From positions 1-38,445 of the forward strand of contig CALRHL010000011.1 in NCBI GenBank assembly GCA_943359455.1: DNA of 38,445 nucleotides. Reading direction: 5' to 3'. Source of the DNA: Candidatus Uhrbacteria bacterium RIFOXYB12_FULL_58_10 (GTDB lineage: Bacteria; Patescibacteriota; Patescibacteriia; UBA9934; GWF2-40-263). Made by a program: the position numbers and the translations under genes. Numbering within the stretch: the stretch's first letter is position 1; each line of letters opens with the position of its first letter. Under the pieces are notes generated by a model. The model did not search any database. It had not been told where the DNA came from and was given only the letters and a program-made list of their open reading frames with translations. Below, one piece after another: positions 7,631 through 16,627 of the stretch.

Positions 7631-9532
7631 CTAATACCAGCTAAACTTTCCATCTGTCGCGAATTCTTCAGGAAATTCCATGTTTTTGCTCCATGTGATA
7701 ATCCGAGCCAATGTATCTTCGCGCTCCTGGTCTGTGGCAGGACGCGGAAAATAACCATTAATCTGCATCGGGACAAGCTCAAGGAAACGTGTTCCGTTTT
7801 CATTCCATGTGAGGTTCACAATCAAACTCTCATTTTGATCTTCCCCAATTTGATCAAAAATAAAATTTCCGAGCGAATAAAGGATCAAGCCATTGTTGTA
7901 CGTTTCAATACCTTGAAGCACATGTGGGTGATGGCCAACGATCACATCTGCGCCAGCGTCGATTGCTGTGTGGGCGAGTTCAGTTTGACGCGCGGATGGT
8001 GTGTGTTGGTATTCTGCTCCCCAGTGAAACGAGACAACGAGAATGTCCCCAAGCGCATCTGCCGCTTTCACATCAGATTCTAATTGCGCAAGAGTAATCG
8101 GTCGAAACAAATCCTCATACGCTAAAAAGACAACATGATCTTTCACGACCGGTTCAACGTGATTGGAATAATCGCCTACTGGTTCGATCCCGGCATCGAT
8201 GAGATTCTGAACAGAATCCGCCCAACCTGCGTAGCCATAGTCGTCGATGTGATTGTTTGCAACCGAGACAACGTTCATTCCAAGGTACTGTAAAACATCC
8301 ACGCGTTCTGGTTCGCCTTTAAAGTAAATCTCCTTCCCTGTTGATGGTTCAACGTTCGTAAGAACAGATTCGAGATTTGCAAAAACAATGTCGCTTTCTG
8401 CGAACACTTCTTTCGCGTCAGAAAACGCTTGCTCGATGGTGATTTTATCCATCGCGGTTTTAACAGCACGGCCGAGCATGATGTCGCCGACGAGGGAGAT
8501 GGTGAAAGATTCGGAGGCTATAGGCTTTAGGCCGAGAGGGGTCGTGGAAAAAAAGACGAGGTAGCTTGTGCCGGGGGCGTTTGGGTCGTTTAAGATCCGA
8601 TGAGATGTTTCTTGCCAGATAAGGTTTGATTCAAAACCGTATTTATCGTTCCACATCAGATAGGCAATCAGCGCGAACGGCGAATCGAGATTGTCGGACT
8701 TGAGACGATCGATTTGCTCGTAGCGACGGCCTGCCATAAGGGCAAGTGTTTCGGCGTCCATCTCGTCTGTTGTGTCTTGTGGGAGGTAATGAGCAAAGTC
8801 GATACTTGAAATAATAAGTGCATCATCAGGGAGGATTTGCTGTAACACAAGAACGAGGGACTGAGCGTAGTCTGTTCCCGCCGTGGATTTAGCAACGATC
8901 GGAACGATTGGAACGTCTGGAAATAATTCGGCTAAGTAGGAGACGTGGGTTCCAATTGAGTGTTCATTAACAAATGATGTAGGTTCATCAGATGCGACTC
9001 CAAGTGAAACAAGACGATCGACGAGCACGTCATCTGTTTCGACCGTTCCAAACGGTGATGTCCAGACACCATGTGTTGTTTGAATTTGTTTCTCACCAGC
9101 GTTCTCATGGTTGGGTCCAATGACGACGATGACGGAAGGATCGGAGTTGTCCGCGATGTCTGTCCAGAGCTCCATGAGTTTTGTGCCGACAAGTGTGTGA
9201 TGAGGAAGAACGGCGGCGGAGATCTGACTCTCGGAATCGGACGCCACTAAAGTGGCTTTGAAATCAGGATTCCAAGCCACTTTAGTGGCGTCCGAAACAG
9301 AACTGATAACGTCCTGGATTCCGAGAATGTCAGTGATGGAAAAAACAGGACGGGTAACCACCCCCGACCCCTCCTTGAAAAGGAGGGGAGGTGAGACACT
9401 GGACGAATTCGTATATTCGGACAAATTCGGAATTCGGCTCACTACTGTTACGAGAAGCAAAACCAACACCGCGGCGATGAAGGCCGCGGTGAGGGTTTGG
9501 CGTTTATTCAGTGATCGTAATCGTTTGAGCAT
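7631..9532 (-). CDS. Membrane-anchored fusion: MEMO-like (AmmeMemoRadiSam system protein B) domain plus CapA-like domain
   Basis: N-terminal TM; MEMO-like LPHHTLVG...VVIGPNHEN...VNEHSIGTHVSYL; C-terminal CapA-like LVGDIMLGRAV...VFANLESVLT...VSVANNHIDDYG...VVSFHWGAEYQ...VGHHPHVLQGIE..ILYSLGNFIFDQ. Confidence 0.88.
   Translation of the reverse strand: MLKRLRSLNKRQTLTAAFIAAVLVLLLVTVVSRIPNLSEYTNSSSVSPPLLFKEGSGVVTRPVFSITDILGIQDVISSVSDATKVAWNPDFKATLVASDSESQISAAVLPHHTLVGTKLMELWTDIADNSDPSVIVVIGPNHENAGEKQIQTTHGVWTSPFGTVETDDVLVDRLVSLGVASDEPTSFVNEHSIGTHVSYLAELFPDVPIVPIVAKSTAGTDYAQSLVLVLQQILPDDALIISSIDFAHYLPQDTTDEMDAETLALMAGRRYEQIDRLKSDNLDSPFALIAYLMWNDKYGFESNLIWQETSHRILNDPNAPGTSYLVFFSTTPLGLKPIASESFTISLVGDIMLGRAVKTAMDKITIEQAFSDAKEVFAESDIVFANLESVLTNVEPSTGKEIYFKGEPERVDVLQYLGMNVVSVANNHIDDYGYAGWADSVQNLIDAGIEPVGDYSNHVEPVVKDHVVFLAYEDLFRPITLAQLESDVKAADALGDILVVSFHWGAEYQHTPSARQTELAHTAIDAGADVIVGHHPHVLQGIETYNNGLILYSLGNFIFDQIGEDQNESLIVNLTWNENGTRFLELVPMQINGYFPRPATDQEREDTLARIITWSKNMEFPEEFATDGKFSWY
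9237..9295. repeat. 59-bp perfect-arm inverted repeat inside the MEMO/CapA CDS
   Basis: 22-nt arms TCGGACGCCACTAAAGTGGCTT / AAGCCACTTTAGTGGCGTCCGA around a 15-nt loop. Confidence 0.95.
9356..9392. repeat. Palindromic element CCCCTCCTT-GAA-AAGGAGGGG inside the MEMO/CapA CDS
   Basis: 9-bp perfect stem (9368-9376/9380-9388) flanked by CACC/GGTG; encodes SPPLLFKEGSGVV. Confidence 0.85.
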
Positions 9533-12500
9533 CGGAGTGGTTATTTGTTTCTGGATCGCGTATGGAACGAATGTAGACCGGTTCTGCGTAGTACGTTCCT
9601 GGTGTCACGACACGAGCGTAATAGGTCAACGTTTGTGCTGGACATTGTCCACCCCACATTTCTGTTGAGACAAAGAATGTTGCACGACCATCAATCTCTT
9701 GTGACGGATAACTTTCACACTCTGTTGATGAACTATTGTATCCATTCGGTGAAATAATTGTCAGTCCAGATGGGACAATATCTGTGACTTCATACGTCTC
9801 GCACGGAATATAGGTGGTTGGCGTTGTCATCGTTGAACCGTCTTCCAGTACTTCGACGATAGCATCCTTCTCATCCCATCCACAAATCGCATCTGGAAGA
9901 TCGTACACAATAGTGACTTTCACTAAATCACCTTCATCAAACTGCACTCCTGTTTGACCATCCGCTGAATACGTTCGAGAAACAGCGAGCGAATCATCAA
10001 CAGGTGCATTGAGATCAACGACAGGAGTATCGTACCGACTCACAACCATGAGCGCGCCATCGTGGACGGTAAAGGCGAACTGACTGAGATCCTCTGGTGA
10101 GGCGAGAACATCGGCTGTTGCTCCGCGATGAAGCACCGCACGATTTTCTTCTCCACGGAATGTGTATGAGAAGTCAACTTTATTTCCGATCATGTTCGGC
10201 AGTGTCTCTTTCACATACAACAAACGCTCGAGCACAACCGTTGTTCCTCCCGCGTCCATGTTCAACACATAATCATGAATCGCATCGCGTTCTGGTTCAT
10301 TCAATCCTCCCGCCAAAACAGCGAGAAGTGCTGTTCGTTCAACAGTGGTTTCTTGATTATCTGCTTTCAAATACACATATCCATTTTTTGCCGTCGCATC
10401 TTTTAACAGCTCGCGGTATATTTTACGCGCGCTTTCATCATCTCCTGCGCCTTGCAATCCAAGCGCAACCCAGAGCTGAACGTCCGTATCATCTCCAAGA
10501 TCTGGCGCCGCGCGCTGGAACTCCGCAAGCACTGGCTCGCCGAGCGCCGCAAGGCCTGCAAATGCCATAGCGCGTTGCACACCGCCCAGTGCTGACTCGC
10601 TCGTATCGTCAAGTCGCATGCGCAAGTACCACGCAATATCGGATTCAATAAACGGCGTGTCTTGCAAAAGCGCAACGCGAGCCGTCAGCTCGATGTCTCC
10701 GCTCGAATACGGAAGAAGTTGAACACCGTCACCGTTCCAATACGCGGATTCGTTGAATTCAGCAACATCCATTTCTTCCTCAAAGAAATCATTGAGTAAC
10801 GTCGTCGCTGTCACGCGCGCAAGTTGTTCATCCACGCGATCACCCCACCATCCAGACAACGTTTGAAGCTCACCGTAGTAACGACCCATTCCTGCTTCCA
10901 TGAATGTCACTTCGGTGTATCGATCATCCGCACCATCAACGGTGACGAGTGGATTGATGTCGCCAGACATGCTAACAACGACTGGCTTCACAAGACGCGA
11001 TGGAACAATTTTAATCTGTCGCGTTATCTTGTCTGTAAACGCGCCAGAGTCCGCTTGGATCGTGACGTTATGCGTCCCTAATTCTAAGTCTGGAAGTTCA
11101 ATACGAAGCGTCTCACCCGCTTGACCAGAAGAAATTTTCTCGTACGAGGCATCTGGAATTTGAACGGTGTATTTTACGGCATCCTTCAAACCAACCTGCG
11201 TTCCTGATCCGCGCACAAGAAGAATAGGTTCGTCTTTGTCCAAATAAGAATCGCGTGCAACAACATGTAAAAAGAATGGAAGGGTTGCGTCAACGTTGAT
11301 CTGTGAGTCTCCTGCAAGTTTTTTATCCGTCTGCAACGCTTGAGCGGTCACGCGCCATGAGGTGATGTTATCCGGAAGGGTGAATTGCATCGTCCCATTT
11401 CCTTGCGCATCTGTCTGAATCAAATCAAACGCGGCTGTGTCCTTGAACTCGAAACGTCCCATGGAATCTCTACTTCCACCACCACCTTTTTCTGCACCCA
11501 TGGAAGACACGGTCGCTTCCTTTGTCACAGCCGTCGCAACAATTCCGTCATCTACCCAGCGATACAGTTCTTGAAGAGGCATCACGTCCTCAGGAAAAAT
11601 GGCGTAATACGCTTCATCGACTACGTTCATGTTCACTTCTGTTTGAACGGGACGACCTGCCTTGTCTGTGACATGTACAGCAAGAGAGACCTCTTGTCCT
11701 GGTGCGTACACCGTCCGGTCTGGTGTCACATCTACCGTTAACTCAGACAGCTCCGTATTGTATCGAACAGGAAAACCACCTGAATCGTACCACCAGCCAT
11801 ACTCCGCTCCGACAATTTGGTACGCACCGTCCACGTACAAAATTCCGTACACACTGGTGTTTGGAACGTCTGCTTGTTCGAACGAAAATACATACTGTGC
11901 GGATCGACTGATAACTGTTTCTTGAATTCCTTGATGCGCCTGGTAATAAAGCATGCGTCCATTTTCCGGCACCACGAACGTTTTTCCAAATTGATTCACA
12001 CTCAAATGGACCGTATCGCCAACGGCATACCCAGGAAATTCCCACTGACGATCACCTGCATCGTCGTTTTTAAAGCTCAATGCGTTTGAATCTCCATATT
12101 CAAACTCATGATATTCCCACAAATCGATGGTGGTGCGATCGGTTTTTCCGTTTTCATCAGTCGCGGCAAGATCGATGCGATAATTTGCATCTGTTCTTGT
12201 TGCATCAAACGAGTACGAGGCAACTCCATTCTCTCCCGAGAGAACCGTGAACGAGTTGATCTGTTTCTCCACTCGCTCATACTCATAATTTTTTACGACC
12301 TGCTTTCGAACCCAATCATACGACTCACCTCTTTCGTGTTTTACATACGTAATCTCTGTCACCGTCCCGGTCACTGCTTGTCCTGCACGCACGGTCGGCG
12401 CAAATGTTTTCGGATCACCCGAATTAATCGCCTGTGTGTTACGAACAGTCACTTCTATCTTCCCCGTTCCTCCTTCCAATTTATTTGATTCCCAATCTGT

Positions 12501-14675
12501 ATCCAGATAAATCTTCGGTCCAAAAATCAGAACAGAAGATCCCACCTCCATGCTGCCTTCTTCCGGACGAACTGGTCGTGCGGAAAACCAAACAGAAATT
12601 GGATAGCGTGATTCATCCCGATACGAACAAGAAAAATTTCCATGTGCGTTTCCAGCTGTATCAAGTGTGAGTGTCTGATCTACACACTCCCCTTGTACAT
12701 GCACTTCTAATCCCTTCACAGGTGTCCCTTCAAAAAATTCTCCATGAACGGTGTAGCCAACAGAATCACCAACAAACGCCGCGTCGATATCTGGAGTAAT
12801 GGAAAGTGTATATGCTGGCTTCACATAATCCGCCACACCAATAGAACGCGACGCAATCACTTCCGTTTGATCTCCTTTTCCTTCTCCAAAAATTGGAGAA
12901 ATATTCAGCTGATAATAATCTGGGTTTGAATTGCGTAACACAAGCTCACCAGAATACGTTCCGTTTGGCGTCACCTCTACCGTTGTTGAATCAAATCGCG
13001 CGTCTGCAAATATCCGTTCTGGTCGCGAACCGTCCGCACGCGTCTCCACATACCCCCAAAACTTCACCGTATCATTTGGTTTATACGTTGGACGGTCGGT
13101 GTACAAGTACGTCCAATACGAGTCAGACACATTGCTTGGCACATGATTCTCCCATCGATACGTACGTGTCGTATCATCAAAAACTTTTTGCCCATCCAAA
13201 ACTACCGCAAGGGCACGATCGCCAGAACGAACGACGATGATGTCACTTTGTTCAGAAACGGACGGTGTAAACGCAAGTCCGTCTGCATTTGTTGTGACCG
13301 TTTCCTCATCACCTTCATATCCAACAGAAGCTCCGACCGACGGTGTATTTGTCGACGCATCATTCACCCACACGAGCGTCTTGTTCGTGGCCCGTGAAAT
13401 GTACGACGTTAAATTTGATGACTGAATAAGAGCCCATGCATGCGCACCGTTTCGTGAAACATCAATATAGTAATATCCTTCGCTCAATGGTTCTGGAAAA
13501 AGCAATGCGGATTCCCAATCGTACTCAACGCGCTCGGCATCAAATTCCATGATCGGTTCATTCTGATCTACATCATAAAACGTGTCTGAACTTGCATACG
13601 ATCGCCATTCAGATGTGGATGTTTTTAAGGCAGTAAGATACGCTTCAAACGAATCGTATCGGTACACCTTCACATGCATCGGCGATTCCTCACCCGCGTT
13701 TCCCCAGTCAGAATAACGCAACAAAACAGAATCGTTTGGGGTTACGGTCTGAATCGGATCAAACAGGTTTATCGAATACCCACGCTCCTCGTCGATGGAC
13801 GTTTCAAATTGAACGGTGGTATCTTCTCCAAGTGTTTCACGTGAACCAACGAGTGGAAGGTTTCCGGAAAGCATCACGGTGTAAACCGTTTGCGGTGTTA
13901 ATCGTTCCTCAGGAATAAACACAAACGCACGGCGCAATTTTTCAACACGTCCTTTTATTTCTGGAGTGATCGTCAATGCATTTTCAAACGCCTCTTGTTC
14001 AATATTTTCATAGTTGAAATTGAATTCGATTCCCGTATCGAGTGGAACGGCCGTCGATTTGTCTCCTGGAATTGAATAGAGAACTTGAAAATCACCTTTC
14101 ACCTGAAACGCCCAACGATAATCGCGCGTAGCTTCTTGACCATCTGCCCAAGTGGTAACGGTTGGAATTTCAAATTTGATAATCTCGTCGGATGAAAGTG
14201 GTTCTGCAAAAGTGATACGGACAGATTTATCAGAAACTTGTTCCACAGTCGGGTCGATGTTTCCCTGATTTTTTACGACGAGCAAATCTTCGATGTCTGA
14301 CGCAGACACGGAGTCTCGGCTTTCCAATAAAAATGACCCGTCTGCCTTCACTCCAAGAGAATCTGACGATTCCGGAGTGAGAGTAAACTGGTCTTGGGCG
14401 TACACGGTCTGCACACCAAAAAATGGTTGGACGATGAGAACAGCGATAATGAGAACCGCGAGAACAGGAGAAAGAACGGCAACGAGTTTCATGCGAGACA
14501 TAATCGGAACCGGCCGTTTGAGAGCTTCTTGAAGACGCAATCGAAGCGCTTCCTTAAAACCCATCCGCGGTTCGGTATGAAGAGAGTTAGCATGACGACC
14601 TAAATCAGCCGTCAGCTTCTCTAACGATGGGTCTTGCGATTCATTACGATTCTGATCAGTCATAAAATTTTTCAC
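9504..14675 (-). CDS. Alpha-2-macroglobulin family protein with cytoplasmic N-terminal segment and TM
   Basis: 1723 aa; YWTYLYTDRPTYKPNDTVKFWGYV, SIGVADYVKPAY, VTPDRTVYAPGQEVSLAVHVTDKAGRPV, TQNGTMQFTLPDNITSWRVTAQAL-like stretch (DAQGNGTMQFTLPDNITSWRVTAQAL), VNVDATLPFFLHVVARDSYLDKDEP-like segment. Confidence 0.9.
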   Translation of the reverse strand: MKNFMTDQNRNESQDPSLEKLTADLGRHANSLHTEPRMGFKEALRLRLQEALKRPVPIMSRMKLVAVLSPVLAVLIIAVLIVQPFFGVQTVYAQDQFTLTPESSDSLGVKADGSFLLESRDSVSASDIEDLLVVKNQGNIDPTVEQVSDKSVRITFAEPLSSDEIIKFEIPTVTTWADGQEATRDYRWAFQVKGDFQVLYSIPGDKSTAVPLDTGIEFNFNYENIEQEAFENALTITPEIKGRVEKLRRAFVFIPEERLTPQTVYTVMLSGNLPLVGSRETLGEDTTVQFETSIDEERGYSINLFDPIQTVTPNDSVLLRYSDWGNAGEESPMHVKVYRYDSFEAYLTALKTSTSEWRSYASSDTFYDVDQNEPIMEFDAERVEYDWESALLFPEPLSEGYYYIDVSRNGAHAWALIQSSNLTSYISRATNKTLVWVNDASTNTPSVGASVGYEGDEETVTTNADGLAFTPSVSEQSDIIVVRSGDRALAVVLDGQKVFDDTTRTYRWENHVPSNVSDSYWTYLYTDRPTYKPNDTVKFWGYVETRADGSRPERIFADARFDSTTVEVTPNGTYSGELVLRNSNPDYYQLNISPIFGEGKGDQTEVIASRSIGVADYVKPAYTLSITPDIDAAFVGDSVGYTVHGEFFEGTPVKGLEVHVQGECVDQTLTLDTAGNAHGNFSCSYRDESRYPISVWFSARPVRPEEGSMEVGSSVLIFGPKIYLDTDWESNKLEGGTGKIEVTVRNTQAINSGDPKTFAPTVRAGQAVTGTVTEITYVKHERGESYDWVRKQVVKNYEYERVEKQINSFTVLSGENGVASYSFDATRTDANYRIDLAATDENGKTDRTTIDLWEYHEFEYGDSNALSFKNDDAGDRQWEFPGYAVGDTVHLSVNQFGKTFVVPENGRMLYYQAHQGIQETVISRSAQYVFSFEQADVPNTSVYGILYVDGAYQIVGAEYGWWYDSGGFPVRYNTELSELTVDVTPDRTVYAPGQEVSLAVHVTDKAGRPVQTEVNMNVVDEAYYAIFPEDVMPLQELYRWVDDGIVATAVTKEATVSSMGAEKGGGGSRDSMGRFEFKDTAAFDLIQTDAQGNGTMQFTLPDNITSWRVTAQALQTDKKLAGDSQINVDATLPFFLHVVARDSYLDKDEPILLVRGSGTQVGLKDAVKYTVQIPDASYEKISSGQAGETLRIELPDLELGTHNVTIQADSGAFTDKITRQIKIVPSRLVKPVVVSMSGDINPLVTVDGADDRYTEVTFMEAGMGRYYGELQTLSGWWGDRVDEQLARVTATTLLNDFFEEEMDVAEFNESAYWNGDGVQLLPYSSGDIELTARVALLQDTPFIESDIAWYLRMRLDDTSESALGGVQRAMAFAGLAALGEPVLAEFQRAAPDLGDDTDVQLWVALGLQGAGDDESARKIYRELLKDATAKNGYVYLKADNQETTVERTALLAVLAGGLNEPERDAIHDYVLNMDAGGTTVVLERLLYVKETLPNMIGNKVDFSYTFRGEENRAVLHRGATADVLASPEDLSQFAFTVHDGALMVVSRYDTPVVDLNAPVDDSLAVSRTYSADGQTGVQFDEGDLVKVTIVYDLPDAICGWDEKDAIVEVLEDGSTMTTPTTYIPCETYEVTDIVPSGLTIISPNGYNSSSTECESYPSQEIDGRATFFVSTEMWGGQCPAQTLTYYARVVTPGTYYAEPVYIRSIRDPETNNHSDAQTITITE

Positions 14676-15291
14676 ATTTCTTCAACGCGCGGTGCATAAT
14701 GACTCCGACATTATTAGGTGTCGCTTTAATCGCTTTTGCAATTTCCCCATTATCACACTCACCGTAAAACTTCATGGTCACCGCGATTCGTTCTCTCTCA
14801 GGCAATTTCTCCAATATTTTCTCCAATTTCCCTCCCAAAATTTCCCGATCAATTTCATCTTGCGGTCTCGCATCAGACGAAGGACGATCATGCTTCGTCT
14901 CATCAAGCTCATCCGTCGGTTTTTTCGTGCGGTAATAATCTGTAATCCGATTCGTCGCGATGCGATAGATCCAACAGGTAAACGAGGTCTTCCAAACAAA
15001 CGACTGTCGATGCGTAAACGCTTTCATGAAAATATCCGAGACAAGATCTTCCGCCGTCTGCGCATGACCAACACGACGCACCACGAACGAATATATTTTC
15101 TGAAAATACCGTTCGTACAATTCATCAAACGCCCGATCGTCACCCGACTGCATGGAACGAACCAAGTCTTCATCTGTTTTCTCTGTGACACCTGTCGCTG
15201 TTTTAAAACTTCCAAGAAGGTCAGTGGCAAACGCAAAAAACCTCGTCCACAGAGGTTGAAACGATGAAATGGTTCTTGTATTACTTTCCAT
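14656..15291 (-). CDS. ECF-type RNA polymerase sigma factor
   Basis: DEDLVRSMQSGDDRAFDELYERYFQKIYSFVVRRVGHAQTAEDLVSDIFMKAF...CWIYRIATNRITDYYRTKKP...ERERIAVTMKFYGECDNGEIAKAIKATPNNVGVIMHRALKK. Start chosen at MESN (15291) because the longer ORF to 15540 lies inside uvrC. Confidence 0.9.
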   Translation of the reverse strand: MESNTRTISSFQPLWTRFFAFATDLLGSFKTATGVTEKTDEDLVRSMQSGDDRAFDELYERYFQKIYSFVVRRVGHAQTAEDLVSDIFMKAFTHRQSFVWKTSFTCWIYRIATNRITDYYRTKKPTDELDETKHDRPSSDARPQDEIDREILGGKLEKILEKLPERERIAVTMKFYGECDNGEIAKAIKATPNNVGVIMHRALKKCEKFYD

Positions 15292-16627
15292 ACAACGATC
15301 GTTTGGATCGCAATGTTCGATGATATGATACCGCAAATCGGTGAGCTTCGTCACGGGCCTTCTGAAAAATCTCCTTCCCACGTATTGCGAGACGATGGAG
15401 CTCAACGTCAGAGCGGTCGTATACGAGACGGTCTTGTTTGCGATCAAATCCTTTTGCAATGCCGATGATCTGTGGAGGAGGTCGTGCAGTCGCGCAGGAG
15501 GATGGCAGAAGATCGTTGATAACTTTTTGTACGACAGCAACCTGTCCTTCTCCGCCGTCGATGACCATGAGGACGGGTGCTTCCCAGCCTTTCTGTCCCA
15601 ATCGAGACAATCTCCTTCGCATCACCTCTTCCATGCATGCAAAATCGTTCGCTCCCGTAACGGTCTTGATCTTGAATTTGCGATATAAATCTTTCGCAGG
15701 TTTCCCATCAATGAATACAACCATCGATCCGGTCGCGGACGTTCCTGAAATATTTGAGATGTCATATGCTTCGATGCGACCATTCAAATCGAAATATCCT
15801 TGTGGAGCAAGTGGGGTAAATGGAAGTTCGATGTCCTGTTTTGTGATGAGAGAAACGTCTCGTATATGCTCAAGCGCAAACAACTGTCCACGCAGTTTTG
15901 CTGCCTGTTCAAAATCCAGCCGATCTGCACATCGTTTCATCTCGCGTTGCAGTTCACGAACAATCGTCATTTTTTTGCCTTCGAAAAATAAAATCAGTCG
16001 CTTGATTATTTTTCGGTAGTCAGATTTTGAAATGGCACCAGTACAGACACCTGGACATTTACCGAGCTGGTGATCAAAGCATGCTCGCGAACGCCCGATC
16101 TTACAGGTACTCCACGGAATACTCGGACGGATCAGTGCCAGTGCTCGCTTCAGCGACAATCCACTCGTGTACGGACCAAACACAGCGAGATATTTCTTTT
16201 TTGCCGAAGGCTGTGAGCTTGTCGAACCGCTAAATGGATTCACTCCTTCCCGCTCCAAATCAAGCTGACGCATCACAAGTGGTCGTGGAAAATCCTCGTT
16301 CGTCACGACAAGATATTGAAAACTTTTATCATCGCGACTCAAAATATTGTACGGAGGCTTGAGCGCCTTAATCTGATTTGCTTCAAGCACGAGCGCCTCG
16401 ATCACTGTCGGTGTTTCGATGTAATCGATCCGTGCAATCTTTGAAACGAGTTCGGCGATCCGCGCTCCACGACCGTCCGCCTTGCCGTTGAAATACGACG
16501 AAACACGCCGCTGCAACGACGTCGCCTTGCCAACATACAGGAGTTGTTGGTCCGCATCAAAATAAAAGTACACCCCTGGTTTATCCGGAAGTTGATCATT
16601 CTGTATTTTGATCAAGGGTGGAATCAT
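15281..16627 (-). CDS. uvrC: UvrABC system protein C lacking the C-terminal HhH region
   Basis: GIY-YIG (KPGVYFYFDADQQLLYVGKATSLQRRVSSYF), UVR motif (DRLDFEQAAKLRGQL), RNase H-like nuclease (AYDISNISG, VIDGGEGQ, RDEAHRFAVSYHR); stop right after RSLYGK. Confidence 0.92.
   Translation of the reverse strand: MIPPLIKIQNDQLPDKPGVYFYFDADQQLLYVGKATSLQRRVSSYFNGKADGRGARIAELVSKIARIDYIETPTVIEALVLEANQIKALKPPYNILSRDDKSFQYLVVTNEDFPRPLVMRQLDLEREGVNPFSGSTSSQPSAKKKYLAVFGPYTSGLSLKRALALIRPSIPWSTCKIGRSRACFDHQLGKCPGVCTGAISKSDYRKIIKRLILFFEGKKMTIVRELQREMKRCADRLDFEQAAKLRGQLFALEHIRDVSLITKQDIELPFTPLAPQGYFDLNGRIEAYDISNISGTSATGSMVVFIDGKPAKDLYRKFKIKTVTGANDFACMEEVMRRRLSRLGQKGWEAPVLMVIDGGEGQVAVVQKVINDLLPSSCATARPPPQIIGIAKGFDRKQDRLVYDRSDVELHRLAIRGKEIFQKARDEAHRFAVSYHRTLRSKRSLYGK

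Noticed and set aside
9237-9295. CRISPR or intrinsic terminator explanation for the large hairpin
   Set aside because: No repeat-spacer array or cas genes; it lies within an open coding frame and has no T-tract.
9545-14603. Many 60-160-aa plus- and minus-strand ORFs across the A2M gene
   Set aside because: Shadow ORFs overlapping one 1723-aa frame with recognisable A2M features; no independent family signal.
15292-15540. N-terminal extension of the sigma factor ORF
   Set aside because: Lies within uvrC coding sequence; the MESN start at 15291 gives a standard ECF length.
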